A stretch of DNA of 64,000 bases from Brooklawnia sp963780175 (GTDB taxonomy: Bacteria; Actinomycetota; Actinomycetes; Propionibacteriales; Propionibacteriaceae): contig CAWAAT010000001.1 of NCBI GenBank assembly GCA_963780175.1, forward strand, positions 992,001 to 1,056,000, written 5' to 3'. Shown piece after piece: positions 10,720 to 19,510 of the stretch. The notes under the pieces were generated by a model. It was not told where the DNA came from. It saw nothing but the letters and a program-made list of their open reading frames with translations, and did not search any database. Positions within the stretch are counted from its first letter, which is position 1; each line of letters starts with the position of its first letter. Position numbers and translations under genes: made by a program.

Positions 10720-13548
10720 TCAGGCAAAGCCGTTCTTGACCTTGCTCTGCTGCTCCTGGGCCTTGAACAGGTTGAACCGGGGCAGGAACTTGTCCCAGTC
10801 GATCGCGTGGGCGTCCAGTTCGGGGCCGTCGATGCAGGCGTGCTTGCGCACCAGCCTGCCGCCCACCATGAAGGGCACCATGCAGGCCCCACACATCCCG
10901 GTGGCATCAACCATGATCGAGTTCAGCGAGGCGATGGTCCTCACCCCGTAGGGCTTGGACAGGTCGGACACCGACCGCATCATCAACGGCGGACCGATGG
11001 TGGTGATCTCCGCGATGGGGCGGCCCTCACCCCGGACGTTGGCATCCAGCATGTCCTTGAGCGGCACGGTGACGAATCCCTCGATGCCGAAGGAGCCGTC
11101 GTTGCTGGTGTAGACCACGTCCAACAGGTCGCCGAACTCGGCCTTCAGTGCGTCGACGCGCTCCCCCTCGCCCACCCAGAACAGCAGGTCGGCATTGCGG
11201 AAGCCTGCGATGAGGGTCACGTGGTTGCCCAGCCTCAGGTGCTCTCGGGCGATCGGGTACACCGGGGGCAGCCCCACCCCACCGGCGGTGAAGACCACCG
11301 TCCGACCCTCGTCGAACCGATGCAGGTCGCTTGGCTGACCCAACGGCCCCGCCACTCCGGCGAGCTCGTCCCCGACCGCCAGTTGGTTGATCCGCCGGGT
11401 GCTGGTGCCCATCCCCTGGATCACCAGAACGATGGTGCCCGCCTCGGCGTCCCAGTCGGCCAGCGTGAGCGGGATCAGTTCACCCTTCGGCTCCCCGAGG
11501 ACCCGGACGAATTGCCCGGCACGAGCAGCCCTGGCCACCAGCGGTGCGTAGACCTCGAGTTCGACGATGCCCGGACCCAGCTCCCGACGCCTGGTGATGA
11601 CGTTGCGAGCTCCGGCGAGATCACTGAACTTCTTCGCCCTGGCAACCATGTCGCGGATGTCCGCCGCCGGCAGCAGGGACGCGTCGCTGATCTCCTTGGC
11701 CGCGGCCTGGCCGTCGCCTGCCGCCTTGACCGCGGTCGAACCACCGCGGGTGGCGTCGCCGCCGGAGTACACCCCGTCGATGGAGGTCGCCTGGCTTCCC
11801 TCGGTGAGCTCCAGTGCGCCTGCCGTGGTGACCGTGAGGGTGGGTTCGGAGTCACGGATGATCGGGTTTGCCGAGTTGCCCAGCGCCATGATGACCAGAT
11901 CGGCCTCGACTGTCTCTGTGGCACCGGTGGCCACGGGTCGGTGACGTCCCGACGCATCGGCCTCACCGAGTTCCATCACCTCCAGGACGGCTGCCCGAAC
12001 GAAATGGGTGGCATCGTCGCCAAGGAACTCAATCGGCGACCGCAAGGTGGCCAGGTGAACGCCCTCCTCCAGGGCGTGCATCAGTTCCTCCACGCGAGCG
12101 GGCATCTCCTCCTGGGTGCGGCGGTAGACGATGGTGACGTGACCACCCAGCCGCTTCGCGGTGCGGGCGGCGTCCATGGCGGTGTTGCCGCCTCCGACGA
12201 CAACCACCCGCTTGCCCCGGCACACCGGCAGCGGGGTCTCGAAGTCCTCCCGATGGCCCTGCATGAGGTTGACCCGGGTGAGGAACTCGTTGGCGCTCAT
12301 CACGTTCAGCAGGTGCTCGCCCGGGACGTTCATGAACCGCGGCAGACCTGCGCCTGAACCGACGAAGATGTGCGAGAAGCCGGCCTGCTTCAGTTCTGCC
12401 AGCGTGGCAGTCTTGCCCACCACGAAGTTCGTGACGAACCTGCCACCGAGCGCGGTGATCTTCTCGACCACGTCGTCGATCAGCGAGTTGGGCAGGCGGA
12501 ACTCCGGGATGCCGTAGCGAAGCACACCACCGAGCGCGTGGAAGGCCTCCAGCACCGTCACCGGGTGGCCGTCGGCGGCCAGCAGGAAGGCGTTGATCAG
12601 CCCCGAGGGGCCCGACCCCACAACGGCGATCGGCGGCTTGCTGGCTACCTGCCATGGGTCGGCGACGCCCTCGTATCGGGTGATGTTGCCGTCGGGGTTG
12701 ACCAACCGCTCCCGCTGCGGCAAGAACCACTCCAGCTGACCGATCTCGATCGGCCTGCCCGAGTGGGCGCACACAGACTGGCACTGGAGCTCTTGCGGAC
12801 ACACCCGGCCGGTCACATTGGGCAGAGGGTTGATCGACTCGATGAGCTCCATCGCCTCACGGAAGTGGCCGGTGCCCAGCAACTGCATCATGTCGGGGAT
12901 CGCCACCTGCACGGGACAGCCACCCTTGGGCTCCTTGCGTCCGCCCAGCAACTCACCGAGCTGGCACGGGCGGTCGGCGCACTGCTTGTCGCGAAGCGCC
13001 TCGAGCCAGACGAACAGATCCACCTCACGCTGGCTGTATCCCAGACCGAGGTAACCGAGATAGCCCTGGTTGACCAGCTCGAAGTCCTCGCTGCGTTCCT
13101 CGGGCTCGCGGACGTATGGCGGGATCGACGAGTTGGCCGGCCAGCCCCGGCTCAGTCCGGCGAACACCGGATAACGGCCTGACAGGTGCACGTCGAGCGC
13201 CCGGATGAACGTCCGCTTGGCGCCCAACGGCAGATTCCAGATGAACCGCATCAACACCAGGGACGCGTCGTTGCCGACCAGCAGCTTGTTCCACAGCGTC
13301 GTGATGAATTCGGCGCTGAGTTCCCGCTGGCGGAACTCGGCCGCCACAGCGCCCATACCGTCGGCGATGAACATATCTCGAAATGCCCGCGGGTTGGCTT
13401 GCAGGCGTCTACCCAGCAGGTCCATCTGTCGACGGTAGGTCTCCACCGCCTCGGAGCGACCCAGTTCCTCCACCTCATTCGCCGTTGCTGCCAACGCCTG
13501 CGAGGCGTGCAGGAAGCGGGACAATTCGTCACGTGTCTCGGTGCTCAT
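10720..13548 (-). CDS. NfnAB-type fused flavoprotein: GltD-like NAD(P) oxidoreductase plus ferredoxin-NADP reductase subunit
   Basis: 942 residues joining two subunits that are usually separate. Residues 1-185 are an unrecognised helical extension. Residues 186-275 are the GltD-type double iron-sulfur domain (Cys 190, 195, 211, 250, 256, 260). Residues 306-620 hold FAD and NAD(P) Rossmann motifs (VVGSGPSGL near 309; VVVGGGNTAMDAARTAKRLG near 448). Residues 645-925 match NfnA/PyrK-type ferredoxin-NADP reductase, with TAGGVGLPPVYPIAREH and a [2Fe-2S] site in MCGAC (886, 889) and ACIDGPE (905). NfnAB couples NADH, ferredoxin and NADP. Here it follows the giant PFOR by 10 nt in one operon, which suggests that electrons from pyruvate go to NAD(P)H. 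Electron bifurcation is not proven by sequence. Confidence 0.85.
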   Translation of the reverse strand: MSTETRDELSRFLHASQALAATANEVEELGRSEAVETYRRQMDLLGRRLQANPRAFRDMFIADGMGAVAAEFRQRELSAEFITTLWNKLLVGNDASLVLMRFIWNLPLGAKRTFIRALDVHLSGRYPVFAGLSRGWPANSSIPPYVREPEERSEDFELVNQGYLGYLGLGYSQREVDLFVWLEALRDKQCADRPCQLGELLGGRKEPKGGCPVQVAIPDMMQLLGTGHFREAMELIESINPLPNVTGRVCPQELQCQSVCAHSGRPIEIGQLEWFLPQRERLVNPDGNITRYEGVADPWQVASKPPIAVVGSGPSGLINAFLLAADGHPVTVLEAFHALGGVLRYGIPEFRLPNSLIDDVVEKITALGGRFVTNFVVGKTATLAELKQAGFSHIFVGSGAGLPRFMNVPGEHLLNVMSANEFLTRVNLMQGHREDFETPLPVCRGKRVVVVGGGNTAMDAARTAKRLGGHVTIVYRRTQEEMPARVEELMHALEEGVHLATLRSPIEFLGDDATHFVRAAVLEVMELGEADASGRHRPVATGATETVEADLVIMALGNSANPIIRDSEPTLTVTTAGALELTEGSQATSIDGVYSGGDATRGGSTAVKAAGDGQAAAKEISDASLLPAADIRDMVARAKKFSDLAGARNVITRRRELGPGIVELEVYAPLVARAARAGQFVRVLGEPKGELIPLTLADWDAEAGTIVLVIQGMGTSTRRINQLAVGDELAGVAGPLGQPSDLHRFDEGRTVVFTAGGVGLPPVYPIAREHLRLGNHVTLIAGFRNADLLFWVGEGERVDALKAEFGDLLDVVYTSNDGSFGIEGFVTVPLKDMLDANVRGEGRPIAEITTIGPPLMMRSVSDLSKPYGVRTIASLNSIMVDATGMCGACMVPFMVGGRLVRKHACIDGPELDAHAIDWDKFLPRFNLFKAQEQQSKVKNGFA

Positions 13549-13558
13549 CGTTGCGTCC

Positions 13559-16500
13559 TCAGTGGATGATCTCGGCGTCGCAGTTGGCGACCACCTTGGC
13601 GATGCGGCGCTTGAGGTCTTCGGTCACCTCGACGCGCTCCAGCGCGCCGGGGATGAGGCGTGCGGCGACCTTTGCCTGACCGTCGACGATCACCTTGGTG
13701 CGCTCGAACAGCTCGGGCAGTTCCTGCCAGCAGTTCTTGCAGTCGGTGCACTTGGCGACGTCCTCGGCGGCGAGCCGGACGATCGGCTGGCCGCCTGAGG
13801 CACCGGCCGATCGGGCGGCCGGGACTGGAGCCGCGGCCACGCCGAGACCACCCAGACCACCGCCGAACGTGGTCAGCGGTTGGGCCGTGGTGGCCGCCGC
13901 GAGTTCGCTCATCGCTCGGGCGATGTCGTCCATGGACGCCTCACGCGCGGCCATGGCCTGGTCGTAACGAGCCTGCAGGTCGGCAAGATCCTCGGCGTGC
14001 AGCGCGTTGAGCGCGTCCAGGTTCACTCCGGCCAGGTACTGCAGCAACTGCCAGTTGCGGCGACGGCGCTCGGCCAACGTGACGATCGCGGCACTCACCT
14101 TGATCTTGAGCAACCGCTGGGCGGCGTCGGTCGTCCAGATGAACGGCACGTGCGTCGCCCGATCGGCCTCCGGCAGGTCGAGGTACTGGTCGAACTGCAC
14201 CGCGATGGTCTCCTGGTCTGGCGGCAGTTTGGCGAACTGCTTGGCGAACCGCACCTCGCCCAGAGCGAAGTCAGCCGGGGTGAGCGGGCATTCCAGCAGT
14301 TGGAGTCGACCGTTCTCGTCCAGGTACTCGAGGGTCTGAGTGGTCCACGTCTTGTCCGGGTCGGGATTGCCCTCGAGGTCGAACCAATCGTGCAGCACCT
14401 TGCCCTTGCGCGGGTCGTGGACGAACAGCGGTGCCATCCGCGACTCCACGGCAAGCCGGCCACGCCGGTTCGCCATGTTGTCGGCGATCCCGTTCTCACC
14501 CTGACATGGGGTGTAGACGTCCAACACCGAAGCCCCGTCGGTGTAGGTGAGCATGGCCATCGCGTTGCGCAGGAAGTGGCCCTGCATCGCCGTGGCTGTC
14601 GAAACGACGAACGTTCCGGGGTGGAACGCGGCCAGGATGCCGAGTTCCTTGCGGAACTCATCCTTGCCGCCGTGGGCGCTGCCCACCCGTGCGAGGTCGG
14701 AGTCCTGACCGGTGAAGCTGGCGGTCGAGGCCTGCCCGCCGGTGTTGGAGTAGGCGCCGGTGTTGAGCACCATCACCTTGATGGGAGTCGGCGAACTGAG
14801 GATCCGGGAAAGCGCCCCGAATCCGATGTCGTAGCTGGCGCCGTCGCCACCGATCGTCAGCACGGTTGGCATCAACGCCAACTCGTCTTCGGTGAAATCG
14901 GTCCACCCGAGTGTCGCGAGTTGACGGTCGTGGACGGCAGGGTCGTAGCGGTCTGTCAGCTCGAGGTGAGCGGTCCGCAGGGCCTTCACCACGTCGACGG
15001 TCCGGGTTGCCAGACCCTCGAAGATGCCCTTGGCCAGCGGTTGAGCGTCCTGGAACAAGCTATTGACCCACGGATCGGTGAATGCGTTGTACGGCATCGT
15101 CGAGGCGTAGACGCTGGAGCAGCCGGTCGAGTTGGCCACCACGGTGGTGGCCGGGCCCTTGCCGGTCGGCCCGCCCTCCAGCAGGTAAAGCGACGACTCG
15201 AGCTGGGCGAGAGTGGCGTTGATCCGCTCCCGGCGACCAGCCCCGTCACCGTTCAGCGCGGCGAGCTTCCCGCCCAACTCCTGGAGCAGCCCCTCGATCT
15301 GCGAGCGCTGCTCGGCGTGCCGCTTGGCGCCCAGGGCGTGGCTGGTGGCTACCACCATTCGGGTGCTGGTGACCTCACCGCACCCTCGGCAGCCGCCGTG
15401 CCCACCGGTCACGGAGTAGTAGTTGAACCGGTCGAGGAAGAGTCGCTTGGTGTCGCCCCCGGGATCAACCGCGCTGGCAGTGAACCGGGAAGGCGTGTTC
15501 GGAGTCTTCGAGAGGAACTCCAACGAGGCCTCCAACCGGTCCTGGATCGGCGCGGTCTGGTCGGCGGAGGTGAGGGCGTGCGGGCCGCACACCTCGACGC
15601 ACTCCAGACACCCGGTGCACTTCCAGGGGTCGATGGTCACCGAGTAGAGCCCACCGCTGCCCGGCACCTCTCGCTCCATCGCGTCGAAGAACGGGCGCGT
15701 CCTGGCCACCGGGAAGCTGCGCAGCAACTCGACCGCCGCCGAGTAGTTGCGCCGCAAGTACGAGCCGGAGCCAACGGGAATGAGCTCCTCGACCGCGCGA
15801 GCGACCGCCGCTGCGAAGCCGTCCTGGCCACCACCGGTGCGGTAGTAGTCCCGCACCTTGTTGGCGATGCCGTAGATGTGCTCACGCATGGCACCGCGTT
15901 GGACCTCGGGCACCCCCACCATCTGCACCGCGGTGGAGATCAGGGTGTGCACCTCATGGACGGCGTTCGGGATGGCTGCGTCCGGGCAGGCCAGCGTGCA
16001 CTCCATGCAGCCGGTGCACAGCGAGGCGTCGAACAGCGGCACCGAGCGCCGGAACATGCCCTTGTCCTTGCCCGACGCTGTGCCAGCCGGAATGAACAGG
16101 CCCGAGCCGGGCATGACAGGTGCGCGACCGACCGTGCCCTCCTTGAAGGGGGTGCCCATGATGCGGTCGTAGTATTCGGTGTCGAACAGGTTGGACGCCG
16201 CGCAGGGGCTGGCACACAGGCTCGCCGAAATCTCGACGCCGCGACCTGAGGTCAGCACCGGCTCGTCGTCGATCGCCAGGTATGCGCTCGACTCGTAGGG
16301 CACAAGCTGCAACGCGCTCAGACCGTCGATGATCACGGCCATGTTCGACTGGACGATGTGCGCCCCCTTCGAACCGAACTTCTTGTTGAGCTGTTGGAAG
16401 ACCCTCTCGCGCAGTTCGTCGGGCGACGACGCGCCGCTCGCGATCCGGTCGACCCCACCGACCACCGCGCCGATGAAGGCGATACCCATCATGCGGGTCT

Positions 16501-18586
16501 GGAGTTCGGGGGTCGGTGCATGCTCCGCGGCGACCGCGAACGCGTCCAGCACATAGAACGAGATGTTGCGTTCCCGAATGGTTCGACGAGCCTTGGCCGG
16601 CAGGGACCGCCAGGTCTGTTCGGGGGTCTGGTTCGACTGCAGGATCAGCGTCCCGCCGGCGACGAGGCCCTTGAGCGGGTTGGTGTGGTGGAAGACCCGG
16701 TGATCGGGTGACAGGACGACCTCGACGTCCTCGAGTTCGGCGTTGGTGACCAGCACCGGCTCAGGACTCAGGGTGATGTAGTAGTTCGTCGGTGCGCCGG
16801 ACTTCTCCGAGCCGTACTTGGGTGCCGACTTGGAGTACATCCCCAACGCGCCGGCCAGGATGTCGGTCATCAACTTCCCGGTGGCAATGGTGCCGTAGCC
16901 CCCGACGGAGTGGAACCTGATACGCAAGGCCTGCGGTGGCAGCAAGCGCGGGTTCTCCTCGGTCTCCAGCGCCATCAACCTGGTCTCCGGATAGGCGGCG
17001 GCCAGTTTGGCCTGCAGGTCGGCGAAGGTTCCGGTGGCCGCCGCGTCGAAGAAGGTTGAGCCTAGGTAGACCAACGGCGAGCTGTTGCCACTTGCCATCT
17101 TGCGCGCCGCGGCGATCAGGTCGCGCGGTTGGAGGTCGTGGCCGCCCAGGCCGAAGATGGCGCTGGTGAGTTCGGGGATCCGTTCGATGGCCGGTATGCC
17201 TGCGAACCTGTCTTGGGACGATGAGTTGGCAGCCCCCTTGAACAGGGCCGTGGTGACCAGTTGGGTGAGCGCCATCTGGTCTGAGCGTTCAAGGACCGTG
17301 ACGCCCTTCTTGCCGGCCAGCGCGGCCACCACTTCGGCCTCAGGGAAGGGCTGAAGCAGCGTGATGGCCACCAGGCCAACCTTGAGGCCCTGTTCGCGCA
17401 GGTAGGGCAGCACCGCGCGAACGTCGTCACACACCGATCCGAGCCCGACGAAGACGTAGTCGGCGTCGTCAACGTCGTAGGTTCGGACGGGCTCGTACCG
17501 GCGTCCGGTGAGTTCGCTGTACTCGGCCATCGCCTGACGCGCCAACCTGGGCACCTCGACGCTGAAGTGGGTGCGGTGGTCGACGGCGCCGGCCTGGAAA
17601 TCGGGCTGGTTCTGCACCGGGCCGGTCAGACCGGGGTTGTTGGGATCGACCAGTGCGGGGACGAGCTGGCGCGTGCCTGCCCGCCAGGCGCCCAGCCACT
17701 GGCGGCGCCACTGGCCGGCGAGATCGTTGGGAATCAGGGGAAGCGTCTGGTCGACCAGCCGGCCGGCGTCATCGGCCTCGACCTCATCGGCATGCGAGGT
17801 GAGCCACTGACGGACCTCACCCAGCTCATTGAGACCGAACTCGGCGGCCTTGCGGGTGATCCACTGGTTGAGCTGCCAGACGCGGCCCTTGGCGCCGTAG
17901 ACCATCTGCTGGGCGACGGTGGGGCAGTCGATGCGCCCGGCCGGGTCGCCCAGATAGGTGCGCAGCAGCTCGGGCTCGGGAAGCCGGGCCTCGGACAGCA
18001 TGTGGCTGGTCGCGAAGCCGTCCATCGCGTTGGCGACGGGGATCAGCGACAGCGCGGACGTGCGGTAGCTGATCGCAGCCAGGTCTGCGGCCTCCTGCGG
18101 ATTTGCGCCGAAGAACACGGTGTAGCCGGCTGGCAGCAGGGCATAGATGTCGTCGTGGCCGGCCATCACGTTCAGGGAGTGCTTGCTCACCACGCGCGCC
18201 GCCACCTGCAGGACGAAACCGCCCACCTTCTTGCCAACGGTGACGAAGTGGGATTCCATCGCGTACAGGATGCCCTGGCTTGAGGAGGCGTTCGAGACGA
18301 ACATGCCGCCGGTCAGTGCCGCACCCAGTGCGCCCGACTGGGCGGAGTGCTCTCCCTCAGGCTCGAAGAAGAACGGATGCTTGCCCCAGACATTCAGCTG
18401 CCCCTCGGCGCGGGCGGCCTCGTAGATTTCGCTGATCTCGGTGGATGGGGTGATCGGATAGCCGATGACGCCCCCACAGACGTGCTTCATCACGTGGGCA
18501 ACCGCACCGTTGCCATTGATCACAGTAGGAGTACCTGGGTATCGAGTGGCCAGTTCTTCGGCCCGTTCCGTCAGCGTCGTTGCCAT
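13559..18586 (-). CDS. Giant pyruvate:ferredoxin (flavodoxin) oxidoreductase with C-terminal ferredoxin domain
   Basis: 1675 residues; ordinary one-chain PFORs have about 1170-1200. Order: alpha-type domain with GYPITPSTEISEI (42-54); domain II near 365-500; gamma domain with VGGYGTIATGKLMTDILAGAL (561-581); two [4Fe-4S] clusters (Cys 857/860/863/867 and 990/993/996/1000) split by about 120 residues; then the TPP domain with GGHGGCRGCGE (Cys 1066, 1069), NSTGCSS (1156), GGDGASYDIG, AYSNTGGQAS and YTPCQGENG (1361). These supply the proximal-cluster cysteines and TPP site. After an Ala/Gly/Pro-rich linker (about 1565-1600) comes a small ferredoxin-like domain (Cys 1613, 1616, 1619, 1669). The enzyme interconverts pyruvate + CoA and acetyl-CoA + CO2. 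TAGGAT lies 6 nt before the ATG. The nfn-like gene follows directly. Confidence 0.9.
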   Translation of the reverse strand: MATTLTERAEELATRYPGTPTVINGNGAVAHVMKHVCGGVIGYPITPSTEISEIYEAARAEGQLNVWGKHPFFFEPEGEHSAQSGALGAALTGGMFVSNASSSQGILYAMESHFVTVGKKVGGFVLQVAARVVSKHSLNVMAGHDDIYALLPAGYTVFFGANPQEAADLAAISYRTSALSLIPVANAMDGFATSHMLSEARLPEPELLRTYLGDPAGRIDCPTVAQQMVYGAKGRVWQLNQWITRKAAEFGLNELGEVRQWLTSHADEVEADDAGRLVDQTLPLIPNDLAGQWRRQWLGAWRAGTRQLVPALVDPNNPGLTGPVQNQPDFQAGAVDHRTHFSVEVPRLARQAMAEYSELTGRRYEPVRTYDVDDADYVFVGLGSVCDDVRAVLPYLREQGLKVGLVAITLLQPFPEAEVVAALAGKKGVTVLERSDQMALTQLVTTALFKGAANSSSQDRFAGIPAIERIPELTSAIFGLGGHDLQPRDLIAAARKMASGNSSPLVYLGSTFFDAAATGTFADLQAKLAAAYPETRLMALETEENPRLLPPQALRIRFHSVGGYGTIATGKLMTDILAGALGMYSKSAPKYGSEKSGAPTNYYITLSPEPVLVTNAELEDVEVVLSPDHRVFHHTNPLKGLVAGGTLILQSNQTPEQTWRSLPAKARRTIRERNISFYVLDAFAVAAEHAPTPELQTRMMGIAFIGAVVGGVDRIASGASSPDELRERVFQQLNKKFGSKGAHIVQSNMAVIIDGLSALQLVPYESSAYLAIDDEPVLTSGRGVEISASLCASPCAASNLFDTEYYDRIMGTPFKEGTVGRAPVMPGSGLFIPAGTASGKDKGMFRRSVPLFDASLCTGCMECTLACPDAAIPNAVHEVHTLISTAVQMVGVPEVQRGAMREHIYGIANKVRDYYRTGGGQDGFAAAVARAVEELIPVGSGSYLRRNYSAAVELLRSFPVARTRPFFDAMEREVPGSGGLYSVTIDPWKCTGCLECVEVCGPHALTSADQTAPIQDRLEASLEFLSKTPNTPSRFTASAVDPGGDTKRLFLDRFNYYSVTGGHGGCRGCGEVTSTRMVVATSHALGAKRHAEQRSQIEGLLQELGGKLAALNGDGAGRRERINATLAQLESSLYLLEGGPTGKGPATTVVANSTGCSSVYASTMPYNAFTDPWVNSLFQDAQPLAKGIFEGLATRTVDVVKALRTAHLELTDRYDPAVHDRQLATLGWTDFTEDELALMPTVLTIGGDGASYDIGFGALSRILSSPTPIKVMVLNTGAYSNTGGQASTASFTGQDSDLARVGSAHGGKDEFRKELGILAAFHPGTFVVSTATAMQGHFLRNAMAMLTYTDGASVLDVYTPCQGENGIADNMANRRGRLAVESRMAPLFVHDPRKGKVLHDWFDLEGNPDPDKTWTTQTLEYLDENGRLQLLECPLTPADFALGEVRFAKQFAKLPPDQETIAVQFDQYLDLPEADRATHVPFIWTTDAAQRLLKIKVSAAIVTLAERRRRNWQLLQYLAGVNLDALNALHAEDLADLQARYDQAMAAREASMDDIARAMSELAAATTAQPLTTFGGGLGGLGVAAAPVPAARSAGASGGQPIVRLAAEDVAKCTDCKNCWQELPELFERTKVIVDGQAKVAARLIPGALERVEVTEDLKRRIAKVVANCDAEIIH

Positions 18587-18592
18587 GGTGGC

Positions 18593-18653
18593 ATCCTAAG
18601 CACCCCGACCGACAGGCAGAGCTTCGGGGGGCAAGGGGCCTGCCCGCTAGGAT
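18593..18653. promoter_or_regulatory. Back-to-back -10 boxes for PFOR and zupT
   Basis: TAGGAT on the minus strand (18598-18593) lies 6 nt before the PFOR ATG. TAGGAT on the plus strand (18648-18653) lies 6 nt before the zupT ATG. Neither gene has a ribosome-binding site at that spacing. Both transcripts are therefore predicted to be leaderless. Confidence 0.6.
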
Positions 18654-18659
18654 CGGCAC

Positions 18660-19442
18660 ATGTGGCTGGCCTTCGGATTGACCCTCTTCGCGGGACTCGC
18701 CACGGGCCTGGGTGGCGCACTCTCGACCCTGGTCAAATCACACAACCACCGGTTCCTGGCGACCAGCCTGGGGTTCTCGGCGGGGGTGATGATCTACGTC
18801 TCGATGATGGAGCTCATGCCCCAGGCAACCTCCAAGCTTGCCGAACATGTTTCTGACCAGCGGGCTGGCTGGATCGCAGTGGGCGCCTTCTTCGCCGGGA
18901 TCATGGTTGCTGCCCTCATCGACCGCCTTGTCCCTGCGCAGTTCAACCCTCACGAACTGAGCATCGGGACTCACATGAACGGACGGCAACGCAGTCTTGC
19001 CCGGACAGGGCTGGTGACCGCGGCCGCGGTGGCCCTGCACAACTTCCCCGAGGGTTTCGCCACCTTCATGGCCGCACTGGAAGACCCGCAGCTGGGCATC
19101 CCCGTAGCGATCGCAGTGGGCATCCATAACATCCCCGAGGGCATCGCGGTGGCCGTGCCGATTCACCAGGCCACGGGCAGTCGCCGCAAGGGTGTCCTGG
19201 CTGCCTGGCTCTCCGGACTCGCTGAACCGCTCGGCGCTCTCGTCGGCTACCTGTTGCTCCTTCCCTTCCTCACTGACCTGAGCCTGGGCATCGTGCTGGC
19301 GCTGGTGGCGGGGATCATGGTCTTCATCTCGTTCGATGAACTGTTGCCGACTGCCGAGGAGTATGGGGAGCATCACCTGGCCACCTATGGACTGATCGCA
19401 GGAATGGGTGTGATGGCCCTCAGCCTGCTGCTCCTGATGTGA
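18660..19442 (+). CDS. zupT: ZIP-family zinc/divalent metal transporter (ZupT-like)
   Basis: 260 residues with about eight membrane segments. The two ZIP metal-binding helices are plain: VALHNFPEGFATFMAAL and VGIHNIPEGIAVAVP. It would import zinc and possibly iron or manganese across the cytoplasmic membrane. It is divergent from PFOR; the shared promoter region is only 73 bp. A link to iron supply for the iron-sulfur block is possible but is inference. Confidence 0.9.
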   Translation: MWLAFGLTLFAGLATGLGGALSTLVKSHNHRFLATSLGFSAGVMIYVSMMELMPQATSKLAEHVSDQRAGWIAVGAFFAGIMVAALIDRLVPAQFNPHELSIGTHMNGRQRSLARTGLVTAAAVALHNFPEGFATFMAALEDPQLGIPVAIAVGIHNIPEGIAVAVPIHQATGSRRKGVLAAWLSGLAEPLGALVGYLLLLPFLTDLSLGIVLALVAGIMVFISFDELLPTAEEYGEHHLATYGLIAGMGVMALSLLLLM

Positions 19443-19510
19443 TCTGCTGCCGGAGCCTGACCTCAGCGGGTGACCAGGCAGACTCGGCGCGGCAGTGCAA
19501 GAGTGATGCC

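Noticed and set aside
10522..12357. Long plus-strand open frame of 611 codons opposite the Nfn-type gene
   Set aside because: No recognisable protein features; it is the high-GC antisense shadow of a gene with clear FAD, NAD and iron-sulfur motifs.
13880..16249. Plus-strand open frame of 789 codons opposite the PFOR
   Set aside because: Antisense shadow; composition rich in His/Arg/Gly/Val with no domain, whereas the minus strand encodes PFOR.
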